64,000 nt of DNA from Bifidobacterium apousia. GTDB taxonomy: Bacteria; Actinomycetota; Actinomycetes; Actinomycetales; Bifidobacteriaceae. Location of the stretch: assembly GCF_007559275.1 (NCBI RefSeq), contig NZ_VMHK01000001.1, positions 186,001 through 250,000 of the forward strand. Reading direction: 5' to 3'. Within the stretch, counting starts at the first letter, position 1, and each line of letters begins with the position of its first letter. The notes beneath the pieces were generated by a model. It ran no database searches and was not told where the DNA came from. It saw only the letters and a list, made by a program, of their open reading frames with translations. Below, one piece after another: positions 9,486 to 16,629 of this stretch. The position numbers and the translations under genes are program-made.

Positions 9486-9539
9486 AATTTTGCATTAAAG
9501 TAAGAAATCAGCTGTAATTTTGCACTTTAATGCAAAATT
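9486..9539. promoter_or_regulatory. Operator of the RelB/YafQ operon: perfect 16-bp inverted repeat
   Basis: AATTTTGCATTAAAGT (9486-9501) is exactly inverted at 9524-9539, with a 22-base spacer that contains a further partial copy (TAATTTTGCA, 9515-9524). RelB-type ribbon-helix-helix antitoxins autorepress through paired inverted repeats just ahead of their gene. The right arm ends 26 bases before the relB ATG, so promoter elements must lie within or beside this region. Confidence 0.75.
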
Positions 9540-9565
9540 ATAGACAACGAGGAAGGTGGGCTCCG

Positions 9566-9856
9566 ATGGAGAAGATGTCTCAGATTACGGTGCGTATATC
9601 CGATGCAGACAAGCAACAGGTGGATCGTATCGTGAAGGAGCTTGGTCTGGATATGACTACGGTCACCAGAGCCTTTTACAAGCAGATCATTCGGGAGCAG
9701 CGGATCCCCTTGGACTTCAGCCTGGGCCTACCTGCCGAAACCGAGGAGGCCTTGGAGGAATCGCGCCGTCTGGCCATGAGGGGGAAGACTAAGGGGTACG
9801 CCACAGGAAAGGACTTGGTGGATGGCGTGCTAGCAGCTGCTGGCGTGGACCGATGA
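9566..9856 (+). CDS. RelB/DinJ-family antitoxin
   Basis: A 96-residue antitoxin. The N-terminus (SQITVRISDADKQQVD) is the beta strand and first helix of a ribbon-helix-helix DNA-binding fold, followed by LGLDMTTVTRAFYKQI, the typical RelB/DinJ second helix. The C-terminal half would wrap the toxin. ATG at 9566 is chosen because GAGGAAGG lies 8 bases upstream; a second ATG at 9575 is possible. The stop codon overlaps the toxin start by 4 bases (ATGA), so the two are translated together. The inverted repeat just upstream is the likely autoregulatory operator. Confidence 0.9.
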   Translation: MEKMSQITVRISDADKQQVDRIVKELGLDMTTVTRAFYKQIIREQRIPLDFSLGLPAETEEALEESRRLAMRGKTKGYATGKDLVDGVLAAAGVDR

Positions 9857-10158
9857 GGCTTGCGCTGGTTCCCACTGGTGCTTTTACGAGAGACCTGAAG
9901 CGCCTGGCCCGCAGGCATGTCCCATTAGAGTCGGTCGAGGAGGTGCTAGATTTGATAGCGGAGAATTCTGAAGCGTCGCTCCAGACATTGAAGGCGCATC
10001 ATCGGATGCATATGCTGCAAGGCTATGCGGCTGTTTATGAGTGCCATGTGGGCAATGCTGGAGATCTGCTGCTGGTGTGGCATAGGGAGGGCGACGCTGC
10101 CTATATGCTGCGAGTAGGTTCCCACGATCAGGTGTTGGGTAGGCGCGGTAGATACTGA
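9853..10158 (+). CDS. YafQ-family mRNA interferase toxin
   Basis: A 101-residue RelE-superfamily toxin. YafQ cuts mRNA on the ribosome. The protein shows the pattern of the family: an N-terminal F-T-R-DLKRLARR helix, LKAHHRMHMLQGY, YECHVGNAGDLLLVWHRE, and the terminal RVGSHDQV. The His of GSH corresponds to the catalytic His of YafQ. It overlaps the antitoxin gene by 4 bases. Length and residues look intact, so the toxin is probably active. The pair lies between the helicase/IS remnant and tRNA-Lys. Confidence 0.88.
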   Translation: MRLALVPTGAFTRDLKRLARRHVPLESVEEVLDLIAENSEASLQTLKAHHRMHMLQGYAAVYECHVGNAGDLLLVWHREGDAAYMLRVGSHDQVLGRRGRY

Positions 10159-10341
10159 TCCCCAGCAAATGAATCAAGGCTATATATCAGGTGCTCAGCA
10201 CGCTGTTGCCCAGGCGAATGGTCTGGATATATGCTGTGTCGGGGTTGTAGCACTTGGGTATGGCGGGAGATACTCACGCTCTCGTGGTATGAATCTTTTA
10301 CGGAGCATAGTGGCTGGTATTAAATAATCGGTAATCCAAAG

Positions 10342-10414
10342 TGCCCCCCGTGGGACTCGAACCCACAACCCACGACTTAAAAGGACGCTGCTCTAACCAT
10401 TGAGCCAGAGGGGC
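10342..10414 (-). tRNA. tRNA-Lys (anticodon TTT)
   Basis: On the minus strand a full cloverleaf can be drawn: acceptor GCCCCTC/GGGGGGC with one wobble pair, D arm GCTC/GAGC, anticodon loop CTTTTAA, and T arm GTGGG/CCCAC with loop TTCGAGT. The discriminator base is A and no CCA is encoded. The anticodon stem has a T-T mismatch at the fourth pair and a G-T pair at the first. The 3' end faces the toxin-antitoxin, IS-remnant and helicase segment. Confidence 0.93.
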
Positions 10415-10819
10415 AACAGCTCAACACTACATGTTTGTCTTGGATTTTTCCAGTTGGCGGCAAGCCGGTTCTCTGGCGAAGCAAGACCGAGAACCCGTAC
10501 AGATCAACGAAGAATATCAACTTGAAACGCTACCTTTCCGCCCACTTAAGAAGGTTGTTGGGATGCGTGGGGGAGGGGTGGGGCAAACTCTGAACCTGCC
10601 AACGGGATCCGTGCCGGACAGTAAACCAACCTGTCTGCCAAAAGCTTCTGCCAAAGCGTAGGGTAGCTTCCTACCCGTTGCGCAGTGAGTCGGACAATGT
10701 TTTGCCATCTGCAGATGGCGAACTGGCGAGCGACGTTGATTCCCCGTACTCGGATTGAGAGAATCATCCCTGCGAGGCGATCTCTTGTCCTCGCAACTGC
10801 GCTGAGGGAGGGAGCTCCG
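10415..10819 (+). other. Intergenic region upstream of the second ABC/two-component operon
   Basis: About 400 bases. It holds a small hairpin (GGGTAG/CTACCC, 10661-10676) and a perfect 16-base palindrome at 10704-10719, listed separately. No gene or RNA family is recognised. The operon promoter probably lies between the palindrome and 10800. Confidence 0.5.
10704..10719. promoter_or_regulatory. Perfect 16-bp palindrome upstream of ABC/two-component operon
   Basis: GCCATCTGCAGATGGC is fully self-complementary and sits 100 bases before the first reading frame of the operon. It is a candidate operator, perhaps for the response regulator at 14366-15040; it could also be a chance feature. Confidence 0.4.
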
Positions 10820-10915
10820 ATGAAACATCCGGCTCAATGCGCATCGCCGCATGTACAGAGCGGCACAGGCTCATACTGGCATTCACCCGTTTGCAGGCGC
10901 GGGATACTGCTATGA
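10820..10915 (+). CDS. Candidate 31-residue peptide coupled to the ABC ATPase gene
   Basis: ATG at 10820 follows GAGGGAGGGAG at a normal distance, the best ribosome site in this operon. The product starts MKHPAQCASPH and ends SPVCRRGILL, with two Cys. Its stop codon overlaps the preferred ATPase start at 10912 (ATGA). This may be a leader peptide whose translation feeds the ATPase gene, or a small exported or sensed peptide. No family is recognised. The alternative is that the ATPase starts upstream in another phase (10837) and this frame is chance. Confidence 0.4.
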   Translation: MKHPAQCASPHVQSGTGSYWHSPVCRRGILL

Positions 10916-11649
10916 AGTGTACCGTCGATCCTTCCGGCCAGGGCGAGTCCTTCGCCATTCGCGCATCCGGCCTGTGCAAGCAGGTTTCGCCCAGGAAAAG
11001 GGAGACCATAACTCTTTTGGAGAATGTGGAGTTCACTGCTTCCTGGAGAGCCCTGACCGGGATTATAGGGCCATCGGGCAGCGGCAAATCAACTCTGCTC
11101 TACTGCCTGGCTGGTCTCGAACCCGTCAGCTCGGGCCAGGTGGAAGTCCTGGGTCGTCGCATCTCTGCCATGGGGTCTGCAGCGTCAGCGCGATTCCGCC
11201 GCGCGCACTTGGGCTTCGTTTTCCAGTCCTATAATCTCGTGCCTTCGATGAGTGTGGAGGACAACCTCAAGCTGCCCTTCATTCTGCGCAAGACCCGCTG
11301 GCCGGAAGATCGGGCGGTCAAGTTGCTGAACAGACTGGGCATCGGGGGACTGGTCAAGGCCAATGTGACCCTCCTGTCAGGGGGCGAGCAGCAACGTGTG
11401 GCCTTGGCCCGCGCGTTGATTTCGGATCCCGATATCATCTTCGCCGATGAGCCTACTGGCGCCCTTGACCAGGAGACTGGCAATGCGGTCGTCAATGAAC
11501 TCGCCGCCTTCGCCGATCGACCGGGCCACGCAGTGATTATGGTCACCCACAGTCCGGAAGTCGCCTCCCGCTGCAACACCCTGGTGCATCTGTGCGACGG
11601 TCGCATAGCCGCAGCCGACAAGGTTCCCATGCCGAATGCGGGCAGCTGA
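10912..11649 (+). CDS. ABC transporter ATP-binding protein (MacB/LolD-like)
   Basis: A 245-residue ATPase with GPSGSGKSTLLYCLAGLEP (Walker A), LSGGEQQRVALARAL (signature) and DIIFADEPTGALD (Walker B). It is paralogous to the ATPase at 413-1114, sharing the phrases TLLYCL-GLE and RFRR-HLGFVFQSYNL. ATG at 10912 is chosen because it is coupled by ATGA to the small frame before it and gives an N-terminus of the same length as the paralogue; an in-frame ATG at 10837 would add 25 residues and has no good ribosome site. The stop overlaps the permease start (TGATG). The downstream kinase and regulator suggest an inducible export or peptide-sensing module. Confidence 0.92.
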   Translation: MKCTVDPSGQGESFAIRASGLCKQVSPRKRETITLLENVEFTASWRALTGIIGPSGSGKSTLLYCLAGLEPVSSGQVEVLGRRISAMGSAASARFRRAHLGFVFQSYNLVPSMSVEDNLKLPFILRKTRWPEDRAVKLLNRLGIGGLVKANVTLLSGGEQQRVALARALISDPDIIFADEPTGALDQETGNAVVNELAAFADRPGHAVIMVTHSPEVASRCNTLVHLCDGRIAAADKVPMPNAGS

Positions 11650-13070
11650 TGCGACTTCTTCTGCGAGATTTCAAGGATGCCCCCTTGGCTTGGTCTGGCG
11701 TCGCCCTCGTGCTGATCGCCTCGCAAACCACGATCGGCCTGCTTGCCATGATGCTCTCTTCAGCCAGGGCCCTGGGTGATCTTCCCGGCATGGCCGAGCA
11801 AGGCCGCACCGCCTACCAAAATTTGATGATCCCCTTTGTAGCACTTCTCGTTGCCGCAGTATTGATCGTTCTGCAAGTCGTTTCGTCGCTGATCAACCAG
11901 CGCAGACGCAACCTTGCCCTATTAGCCCTGCAAGGCGCCACGCCCTGGCAGCTGACTTCATTGACCTGTCTGCGCGTGCTCATTTTGGCGCTCGCGGCCA
12001 GTTTGGTCTCGCTGACGGCCTCTTTTCTGCTGGTTCGCCCCCTCTACGCCTGGGAGACCTCGCAGTTTCTGATCGGCAAGCAGCCTTTCATCGTCAGCCA
12101 CCAGCTTGCTTCCTGGGCAGCAGGGACCTCATGCGGAGTACTGGTGGCCTTGGTCGGCACGCTGCTGACCATCCGAACCATCAGCCAGATCAGTCCGGTG
12201 GAATCCCTGCGGGCCGCAATCATCCCTCCAAAAGCAGCGGGTTTGGTTCGTTGTATCGCCGCTGCCTTGTGTCTGTTGGTAGCGTCGGCGGTTATGTTGA
12301 TGCCGATTATGCAGGCTAGGACTATACCTGATGAGCAACTGGTCCGTTTGCACACCGCGGCGCCCATCCTGCCTATCGCCATGGGCAGCACTTTCGGTTT
12401 CATGCTCCTGCTGGCTGCAATCTGTTTGGCGGGTCCCTCCCTGCTGGGTGCGGTCACCAGCGGCTGGACCAGGCTCGTCGCTCTTCACAGCCCCTCATGG
12501 CTGATCGCCTGCCGGCAAGCCAGCGCCCGCATGCGTAGTCTCAGCTCCACGGTCCTACCGCTGGTCGTGGGGGTTTCATTGCTGATGATGACCGATTCCT
12601 TCTACCAGACCAGCGCCGATTCCAGTCATCTGCTGCCTCCCAACCTGGATGTCAGCAGCTCTGATTTCTCCATGCTCATTACCCTTCTGGGCCCCGCACT
12701 GGTCGTCACGCTGGCTGGAGTATGCGCAGGATACCTGATCTCAGCCCATGGTCGAAGCCTGGATCTGTCCCTTATCTCGATCGCTGGCGCGGATCCGAAC
12801 CAACTTGAGCTCATGTCCGCTCTCGAAGGGCTCATCATGGCGACTACTGCCGTACTCATATCCTTCACCTCCAGCATCCTGCCCGTCATAGCTTACGCTG
12901 CCGGATTCCGCAAGGTCTTCGGCGCTGCCAGCATTGGCATACCTTGGGCTCATTGGGCGCTGGTCTACCTGCTTCTGTCTTCTGCGGCATCGTTGGCTTC
13001 GTGGGCCACGGTGCGCAAATCAGCAGGTCGTTCCCCTGCCGGTGTGATAGCACAGTACACTGGCGAATGA
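11649..13070 (+). CDS. FtsX-type ABC transporter permease
   Basis: A 473-residue membrane protein, the partner of the ATPase just before it (starts overlap by one base). Hydrophobic segments occur near residues 17-37, 58-82, 110-135, 170-192, 215-235, 260-285, 310-330, 355-380 and further to the C-terminus, giving two FtsX-like halves without a large extracytoplasmic domain. The sequence N-QRRRNLALLALQGATPWQLTS is nearly identical to that in the permease at the left edge of the window. Such short two-half FtsX permeases occur in exporters linked to two-component systems in Gram-positive bacteria, commonly for self-protection against peptides. Substrate unknown. Confidence 0.88.
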   Translation: MRLLLRDFKDAPLAWSGVALVLIASQTTIGLLAMMLSSARALGDLPGMAEQGRTAYQNLMIPFVALLVAAVLIVLQVVSSLINQRRRNLALLALQGATPWQLTSLTCLRVLILALAASLVSLTASFLLVRPLYAWETSQFLIGKQPFIVSHQLASWAAGTSCGVLVALVGTLLTIRTISQISPVESLRAAIIPPKAAGLVRCIAAALCLLVASAVMLMPIMQARTIPDEQLVRLHTAAPILPIAMGSTFGFMLLLAAICLAGPSLLGAVTSGWTRLVALHSPSWLIACRQASARMRSLSSTVLPLVVGVSLLMMTDSFYQTSADSSHLLPPNLDVSSSDFSMLITLLGPALVVTLAGVCAGYLISAHGRSLDLSLISIAGADPNQLELMSALEGLIMATTAVLISFTSSILPVIAYAAGFRKVFGAASIGIPWAHWALVYLLLSSAASLASWATVRKSAGRSPAGVIAQYTGE

Positions 13071-13107
13071 ACCTGGGCATCCTCGGCATACGGCGTGAGG
13101 GGGCGCG

Positions 13108-14373
13108 ATGAAGGGCATGGCAACCTACCTATTCGAGCTGTTGAGCAATCAACGCTTGACCAGATTTGTCGCGCCTCTGCTGAGCCTGGCGTATACGCTT
13201 CTTTATGTCAGCGCCCCCATGTTTCCTCCAGTCTGGGCCGAGAACATTCCTTTGCCCGTTTGGAAGACTGTCATCGGCCTGATCGGACTCCTGTGTTCCT
13301 GCCTGTCGTACTGGAGCAGACAATTTCCCCTGCTCATCACGACCGTGGAGACCCTGGTATACATCGGCCTGTCATTTGCCGCCTCGGACGATAGCTTCCT
13401 GATACCTCTGGTAGGCGCTCTTTATTTCTGTGTCTGTTTATCGTCAGCACCCAGGATTGCGGCAGGCGTGAGTGAGGCAGTCGCGGCCGTCAGCCTGGTC
13501 ACTGTCAGTATGCATGCCGGGCACATGCTCTTTCTGGAATGGTCGGCTCGGATGGCAGTCATCATGGCTGTAGTGGCCGCTGCCGTAGCTGTCAGATCCT
13601 ACCGGATTCGGCGCGAGACGCAACGGCGTGAGGAGCAGGAGCGCATCCGCTCTGAAATGCTTGCCAGGCAAAGGGATCAGGCTATATCACGTGCCCAGGT
13701 AGCAGGGGAGTTGCACGATAGCGTGGGCCACGACCTCACCACGATCATCGCCCTGACCCAGGGATTCGCTGACTCGGTTGAGATCGAAGAGCTGCAAGAG
13801 GTGCTTAAGGGCGTCAACCAAGTGGCTAGGGATGGGTTGTCTGACACCCGACAAGCCGTCCGTACCCTTGTCCAGGGGCATGAGGCGCTGCCTGAAGAGT
13901 CCGATGATGATGGGTGCAGGTTTGGCTCCAGGCTGCACACGCTCGACGAACTCGACACCGTGATCGCCCATGCTCGCGCGGCTGGGCTGGCTGTCGTGTC
14001 TACTAAAACAGGCCATCATCGGCACGATCCCAGACAGGACAACCTCTGCTTCATCGTCAGCAGGGAGGCCATCACCAACACGCTCCGGCATGCCTCAGAC
14101 CCGAGCACCATCGTCATCTCCCGTGACTATGGACAGGACGGCACCCTCCGCATCAGCATCCACGACGATGGGCATGGGGATGAGCATGGGCCAGTCTTGG
14201 GCGATCAGCAACCAGCCATTCATGATCATCCAGGAGTGGGGCTCAAACAGATTGGCGAGCAATGCCGACTGATGGGAGGGAGTCTGAGTTGCGGACCGAG
14301 CGAGAACGGGGGATGGACGGTAAAAGCCGTCCTGCCTGGCACCAGCGAGAAAGGGTGCAACGCCCATGATTGA
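13108..14373 (+). CDS. Sensor histidine kinase (HisKA_3, NarL-type partner)
   Basis: A 421-residue kinase. Five or six membrane segments fill residues ~20-170, with short loops and no large external sensor domain. A coiled linker leads to the HisKA_3 dimerisation box with GELHDSVGHDLTT, in which His203 is the likely phosphorylated residue. The ATPase domain has the N box SREAITNTLRHA and a G box DDGHGDE, then HPGVGLKQIGEQ. The gene overlaps the response regulator by 8 bases. Kinases with this layout usually sense membrane stress, peptides or the state of an adjacent ABC transporter, which fits the operon. Confidence 0.93.
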   Translation: MKGMATYLFELLSNQRLTRFVAPLLSLAYTLLYVSAPMFPPVWAENIPLPVWKTVIGLIGLLCSCLSYWSRQFPLLITTVETLVYIGLSFAASDDSFLIPLVGALYFCVCLSSAPRIAAGVSEAVAAVSLVTVSMHAGHMLFLEWSARMAVIMAVVAAAVAVRSYRIRRETQRREEQERIRSEMLARQRDQAISRAQVAGELHDSVGHDLTTIIALTQGFADSVEIEELQEVLKGVNQVARDGLSDTRQAVRTLVQGHEALPEESDDDGCRFGSRLHTLDELDTVIAHARAAGLAVVSTKTGHHRHDPRQDNLCFIVSREAITNTLRHASDPSTIVISRDYGQDGTLRISIHDDGHGDEHGPVLGDQQPAIHDHPGVGLKQIGEQCRLMGGSLSCGPSENGGWTVKAVLPGTSEKGCNAHD

Positions 14374-15040
14374 CCTGATGCTGGTCGATGACCTTGCGCT
14401 CCTCCGCAAGGGGTTGGTACGCATGATTGAGGCCGACCACGATTTACAGGTAGTCAGACAAGCCTCCAACGGTCAGGAGGCGGTGACCATGCTTCGGGAG
14501 ATGAAAGCAGCCGCCCAGCCGTTGCCTCGAGTGATCCTGATGGACGTTCGCATGCCGGTGATGGACGGCATCAGTGCCACTGCGGTCATTGCCAAGGAGT
14601 TCCCCGACATTCGCACGCTGATTCTGACCACCTATGACGAAGACGATTACGCCTTCACCGGTCTGCACGCAGGCGCCTACGGCTTTCTGCTCAAGGATGT
14701 ATCTACGAGAGATCTGCACCGAGCCATTCACGCAGTGGCTGACGGAGACGCAGTGCTCACCCCCCGTATTACAGCAGAGCTCATCAACCGCGACAGAGCC
14801 TATGCCCGGCATAAGATCAGTGACCCGCAGGCCAGGCAGCAGCTGGATAAGTTGACCCCCAGGGAGTGCGAGATAGCCGGGCTCATCGCTCAAGGGCTCT
14901 CCAACCAGGAAATAGCCCAGCGCCTCACTCTCGAAATCACCTCCGTCCGGCGCTACGTAAGCCGCATACTCGACAAGACCGGTCTGCGAGATCGTACGCA
15001 AATTGTCATCACATGGTTTCAGGCCGGAATGTCTGACTGA
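14366..15040 (+). CDS. NarL/FixJ-family response regulator
   Basis: A 224-residue two-domain regulator. The receiver domain (1-~125) has the acidic pair Asp8/Asp9, phosphoacceptor Asp60 in VILMDVRMPVMDG, and Lys in the FLLKD motif. The LuxR-type helix-turn-helix lies at about 160-215: LTPRECEIAGLIAQGLSNQEIAQ-L. It is translated from inside the end of the kinase gene. It probably controls the operon that encodes it, and possibly the paralogous ABC module at the left edge. No T-rich terminator follows within 100 bases. Confidence 0.94.
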   Translation: MIDLMLVDDLALLRKGLVRMIEADHDLQVVRQASNGQEAVTMLREMKAAAQPLPRVILMDVRMPVMDGISATAVIAKEFPDIRTLILTTYDEDDYAFTGLHAGAYGFLLKDVSTRDLHRAIHAVADGDAVLTPRITAELINRDRAYARHKISDPQARQQLDKLTPRECEIAGLIAQGLSNQEIAQRLTLEITSVRRYVSRILDKTGLRDRTQIVITWFQAGMSD

Positions 15041-15364
15041 CGATCCCTGATCGGCCATTCCGGGCATTGCGGGGAGAAAAGCAGAAAGAATGACAGATTC
15101 CAGAGCGACTCTTTCGCTGACCTGATGAGGCCGAAGCCAGGGACTAAAGCCCAGAACGTAAGTTTGGGAGAACTTTTATTGAACATTGTGATTCTTGCTG
15201 TATTGAGTTTCAACTATTCAGTTATGCACGTGATGTCCCGGCGACACTGGTTCCCTTTTGAAACTTCAGTTCTCTTGAATGCTGCTCAAGTAAGCTGAAT
15301 CACAACTGTTGGTCAGGTTGCAGCTGATAAAGGGTGGTCAAGCATTCGATATAGGAGGTGGATC
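15041..15364. other. Intergenic region before the acetyltransferase gene
   Basis: About 320 bases of locally AT-rich sequence (15160-15260). No gene, RNA family or clear terminator is seen. A strong ribosome site (AGGAGG) lies at its right end. Confidence 0.45.
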
Positions 15365-15952
15365 GTGGGAATCCGTCTGGTGAGGATGGACCAGCCAGGG
15401 GCGGTGGACACCGAAGTGATTTGGGAATATCTGCAGTCCTGTCGTGCCCGGACTGAGGATGAAGCGGCTGGTCTCGGCCCCTTGGAGGGCTGCCACAGCC
15501 TGGATGAGGTTCGTCGGTTTGGTCTGCCGGAGGTGGCTCGTCAGGCGCGTGGTGATGATCTGCCGTCGGGATTTGTGCCCGCTCTGCAGTTCGCCGCCCT
15601 GGACCCCGACGGCAAACTGGTGGGAACGATCCAGCTGAGGCTGCGGCTTACCGAGGCGCTTCTGCGCACAGGCGGCAACATCGGCTATTCAGTTCGTCCG
15701 GACTGTCGTCGGCGGGGCTATGCCGGACTGATGCTGGATGGCTGTCTGCGACGGGCGGCCGCTCTGGGCATGCGCCGGGTCCTGATTACCTGCTCTCCAT
15801 CGAACCTGGCTAGTCGCCGGACCATCCTCTCGTGTGGCGGGCAACTGGAGAATGTGCTCCCTAGCAGATCTGGTCAGCCAGTAGAACGGTATTGGATTGA
15901 GCTGCCTACCGAGTCAACAGGCCAAAGAACACGTCAGCATGAACCAGTGTGA
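15365..15952 (+). CDS. GNAT-family N-acetyltransferase
   Basis: A 195-residue acetyltransferase. The core strands are seen at LVGTIQLRLRL and NIGYSVRPDCRRRGYA, the latter matching the acetyl-CoA loop (R-x-x-G-x-A) of the family. The following helix and SNLASRRTILSCGG match motif B, where the side chain of N and the SRR-x-I-x-x-CGG stretch are usual in GNATs that act on small molecules. Start is GTG at 15365, chosen because AGGAGG lies 8 bases upstream. The substrate cannot be told. The gene stands alone ahead of the ftsY group. Confidence 0.85.
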   Translation: MGIRLVRMDQPGAVDTEVIWEYLQSCRARTEDEAAGLGPLEGCHSLDEVRRFGLPEVARQARGDDLPSGFVPALQFAALDPDGKLVGTIQLRLRLTEALLRTGGNIGYSVRPDCRRRGYAGLMLDGCLRRAAALGMRRVLITCSPSNLASRRTILSCGGQLENVLPSRSGQPVERYWIELPTESTGQRTRQHEPV

Positions 15953-16007
15953 AAGAGACCGATAGATTCCTCGTGTTGTAGCGCGTCTGAGGGGTTCTTC
16001 TGAGAGA

Positions 16008-16580
16008 ATGGCAGGTATGGTCTGGCTGATTGTCCTGGTATGGGTGCTGGTGGTTGCGGCATTCATCGTATTTGTCATGCGCTTGGCGCTTGGTGAGTCC
16101 CAGGACCGTGCCTTCTCCCAGTCTCTGGATGAGCGTGTACGCCGGGCGGCCCGCCGTCAGCAGGAACGAGAGAATAAACTGCCACGTATAGCAGGAGGGC
16201 ATCTGTCTTTTGCCCCTGGATCGGACGAGGGCGCATCAACTGCTGAAGATACCGAACATCCCTATCCGGTCTATGTCAATTCCTCCTCCGTGGTGGAGGT
16301 TCGAGGCATGCTGGCCTCCGATTCCACGGACGAGATAAATCTGCCTCGGCCCCCAAGCGCTGATTCCGCGTCCTCGACCAGCCCGAGACAAAAGAAGAAT
16401 GTTGTACCGTCGGTTTCTGCGACCTCTGGGCCTCCAGCCCCCAGGAGCTCCACCCTGCGATCATCAAGCCCTGAGCCTTCGCGTCGGCAGCGACGGGAGC
16501 CTCAGCCCACCACCTCCGACATCATGCCCGCAGTCCAGAGCGGTCCGCAGGCGGGAACGAGCCATCCGAGCGGGAAGTGA
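16008..16580 (+). CDS. Membrane-anchored protein of unknown function
   Basis: A 190-residue protein with one N-terminal membrane helix (residues ~4-25, VWLIVLVWVLVVAAFIVFVM) followed by a basic segment (RRAARRQQ) and a long low-complexity Ser/Pro-rich cytoplasmic tail. No domain is recognised. ATG at 16017 is an equally possible start. It precedes ftsY by about 50 bases on the same strand, and both proteins share a single N-terminal helix and a disordered Ser-rich linker. A role near membrane protein insertion is only a guess. Confidence 0.6.
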   Translation: MAGMVWLIVLVWVLVVAAFIVFVMRLALGESQDRAFSQSLDERVRRAARRQQERENKLPRIAGGHLSFAPGSDEGASTAEDTEHPYPVYVNSSSVVEVRGMLASDSTDEINLPRPPSADSASSTSPRQKKNVVPSVSATSGPPAPRSSTLRSSSPEPSRRQRREPQPTTSDIMPAVQSGPQAGTSHPSGK

Positions 16581-16629
16581 CCGCTGGTGGTGACCATCCG
16601 TGTCCCTTTTCGCCTTTAGGCTGGTACCT

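Larger units (their letters stand above)
9029..9565. other. Intergenic region with IS-like remnant and relB promoter
   Basis: About 540 bases between the helicase and the toxin-antitoxin pair. It contains a minus-strand fragment resembling a transposase tail (9276-9482) and the operator at 9486-9539. I see no terminator with a clear T-run after the helicase. Confidence 0.5.

Noticed and set aside
10837-10911. An upstream ATG for the second ABC ATPase
   Set aside because: It lacks a ribosome site and adds residues absent from the paralogue.
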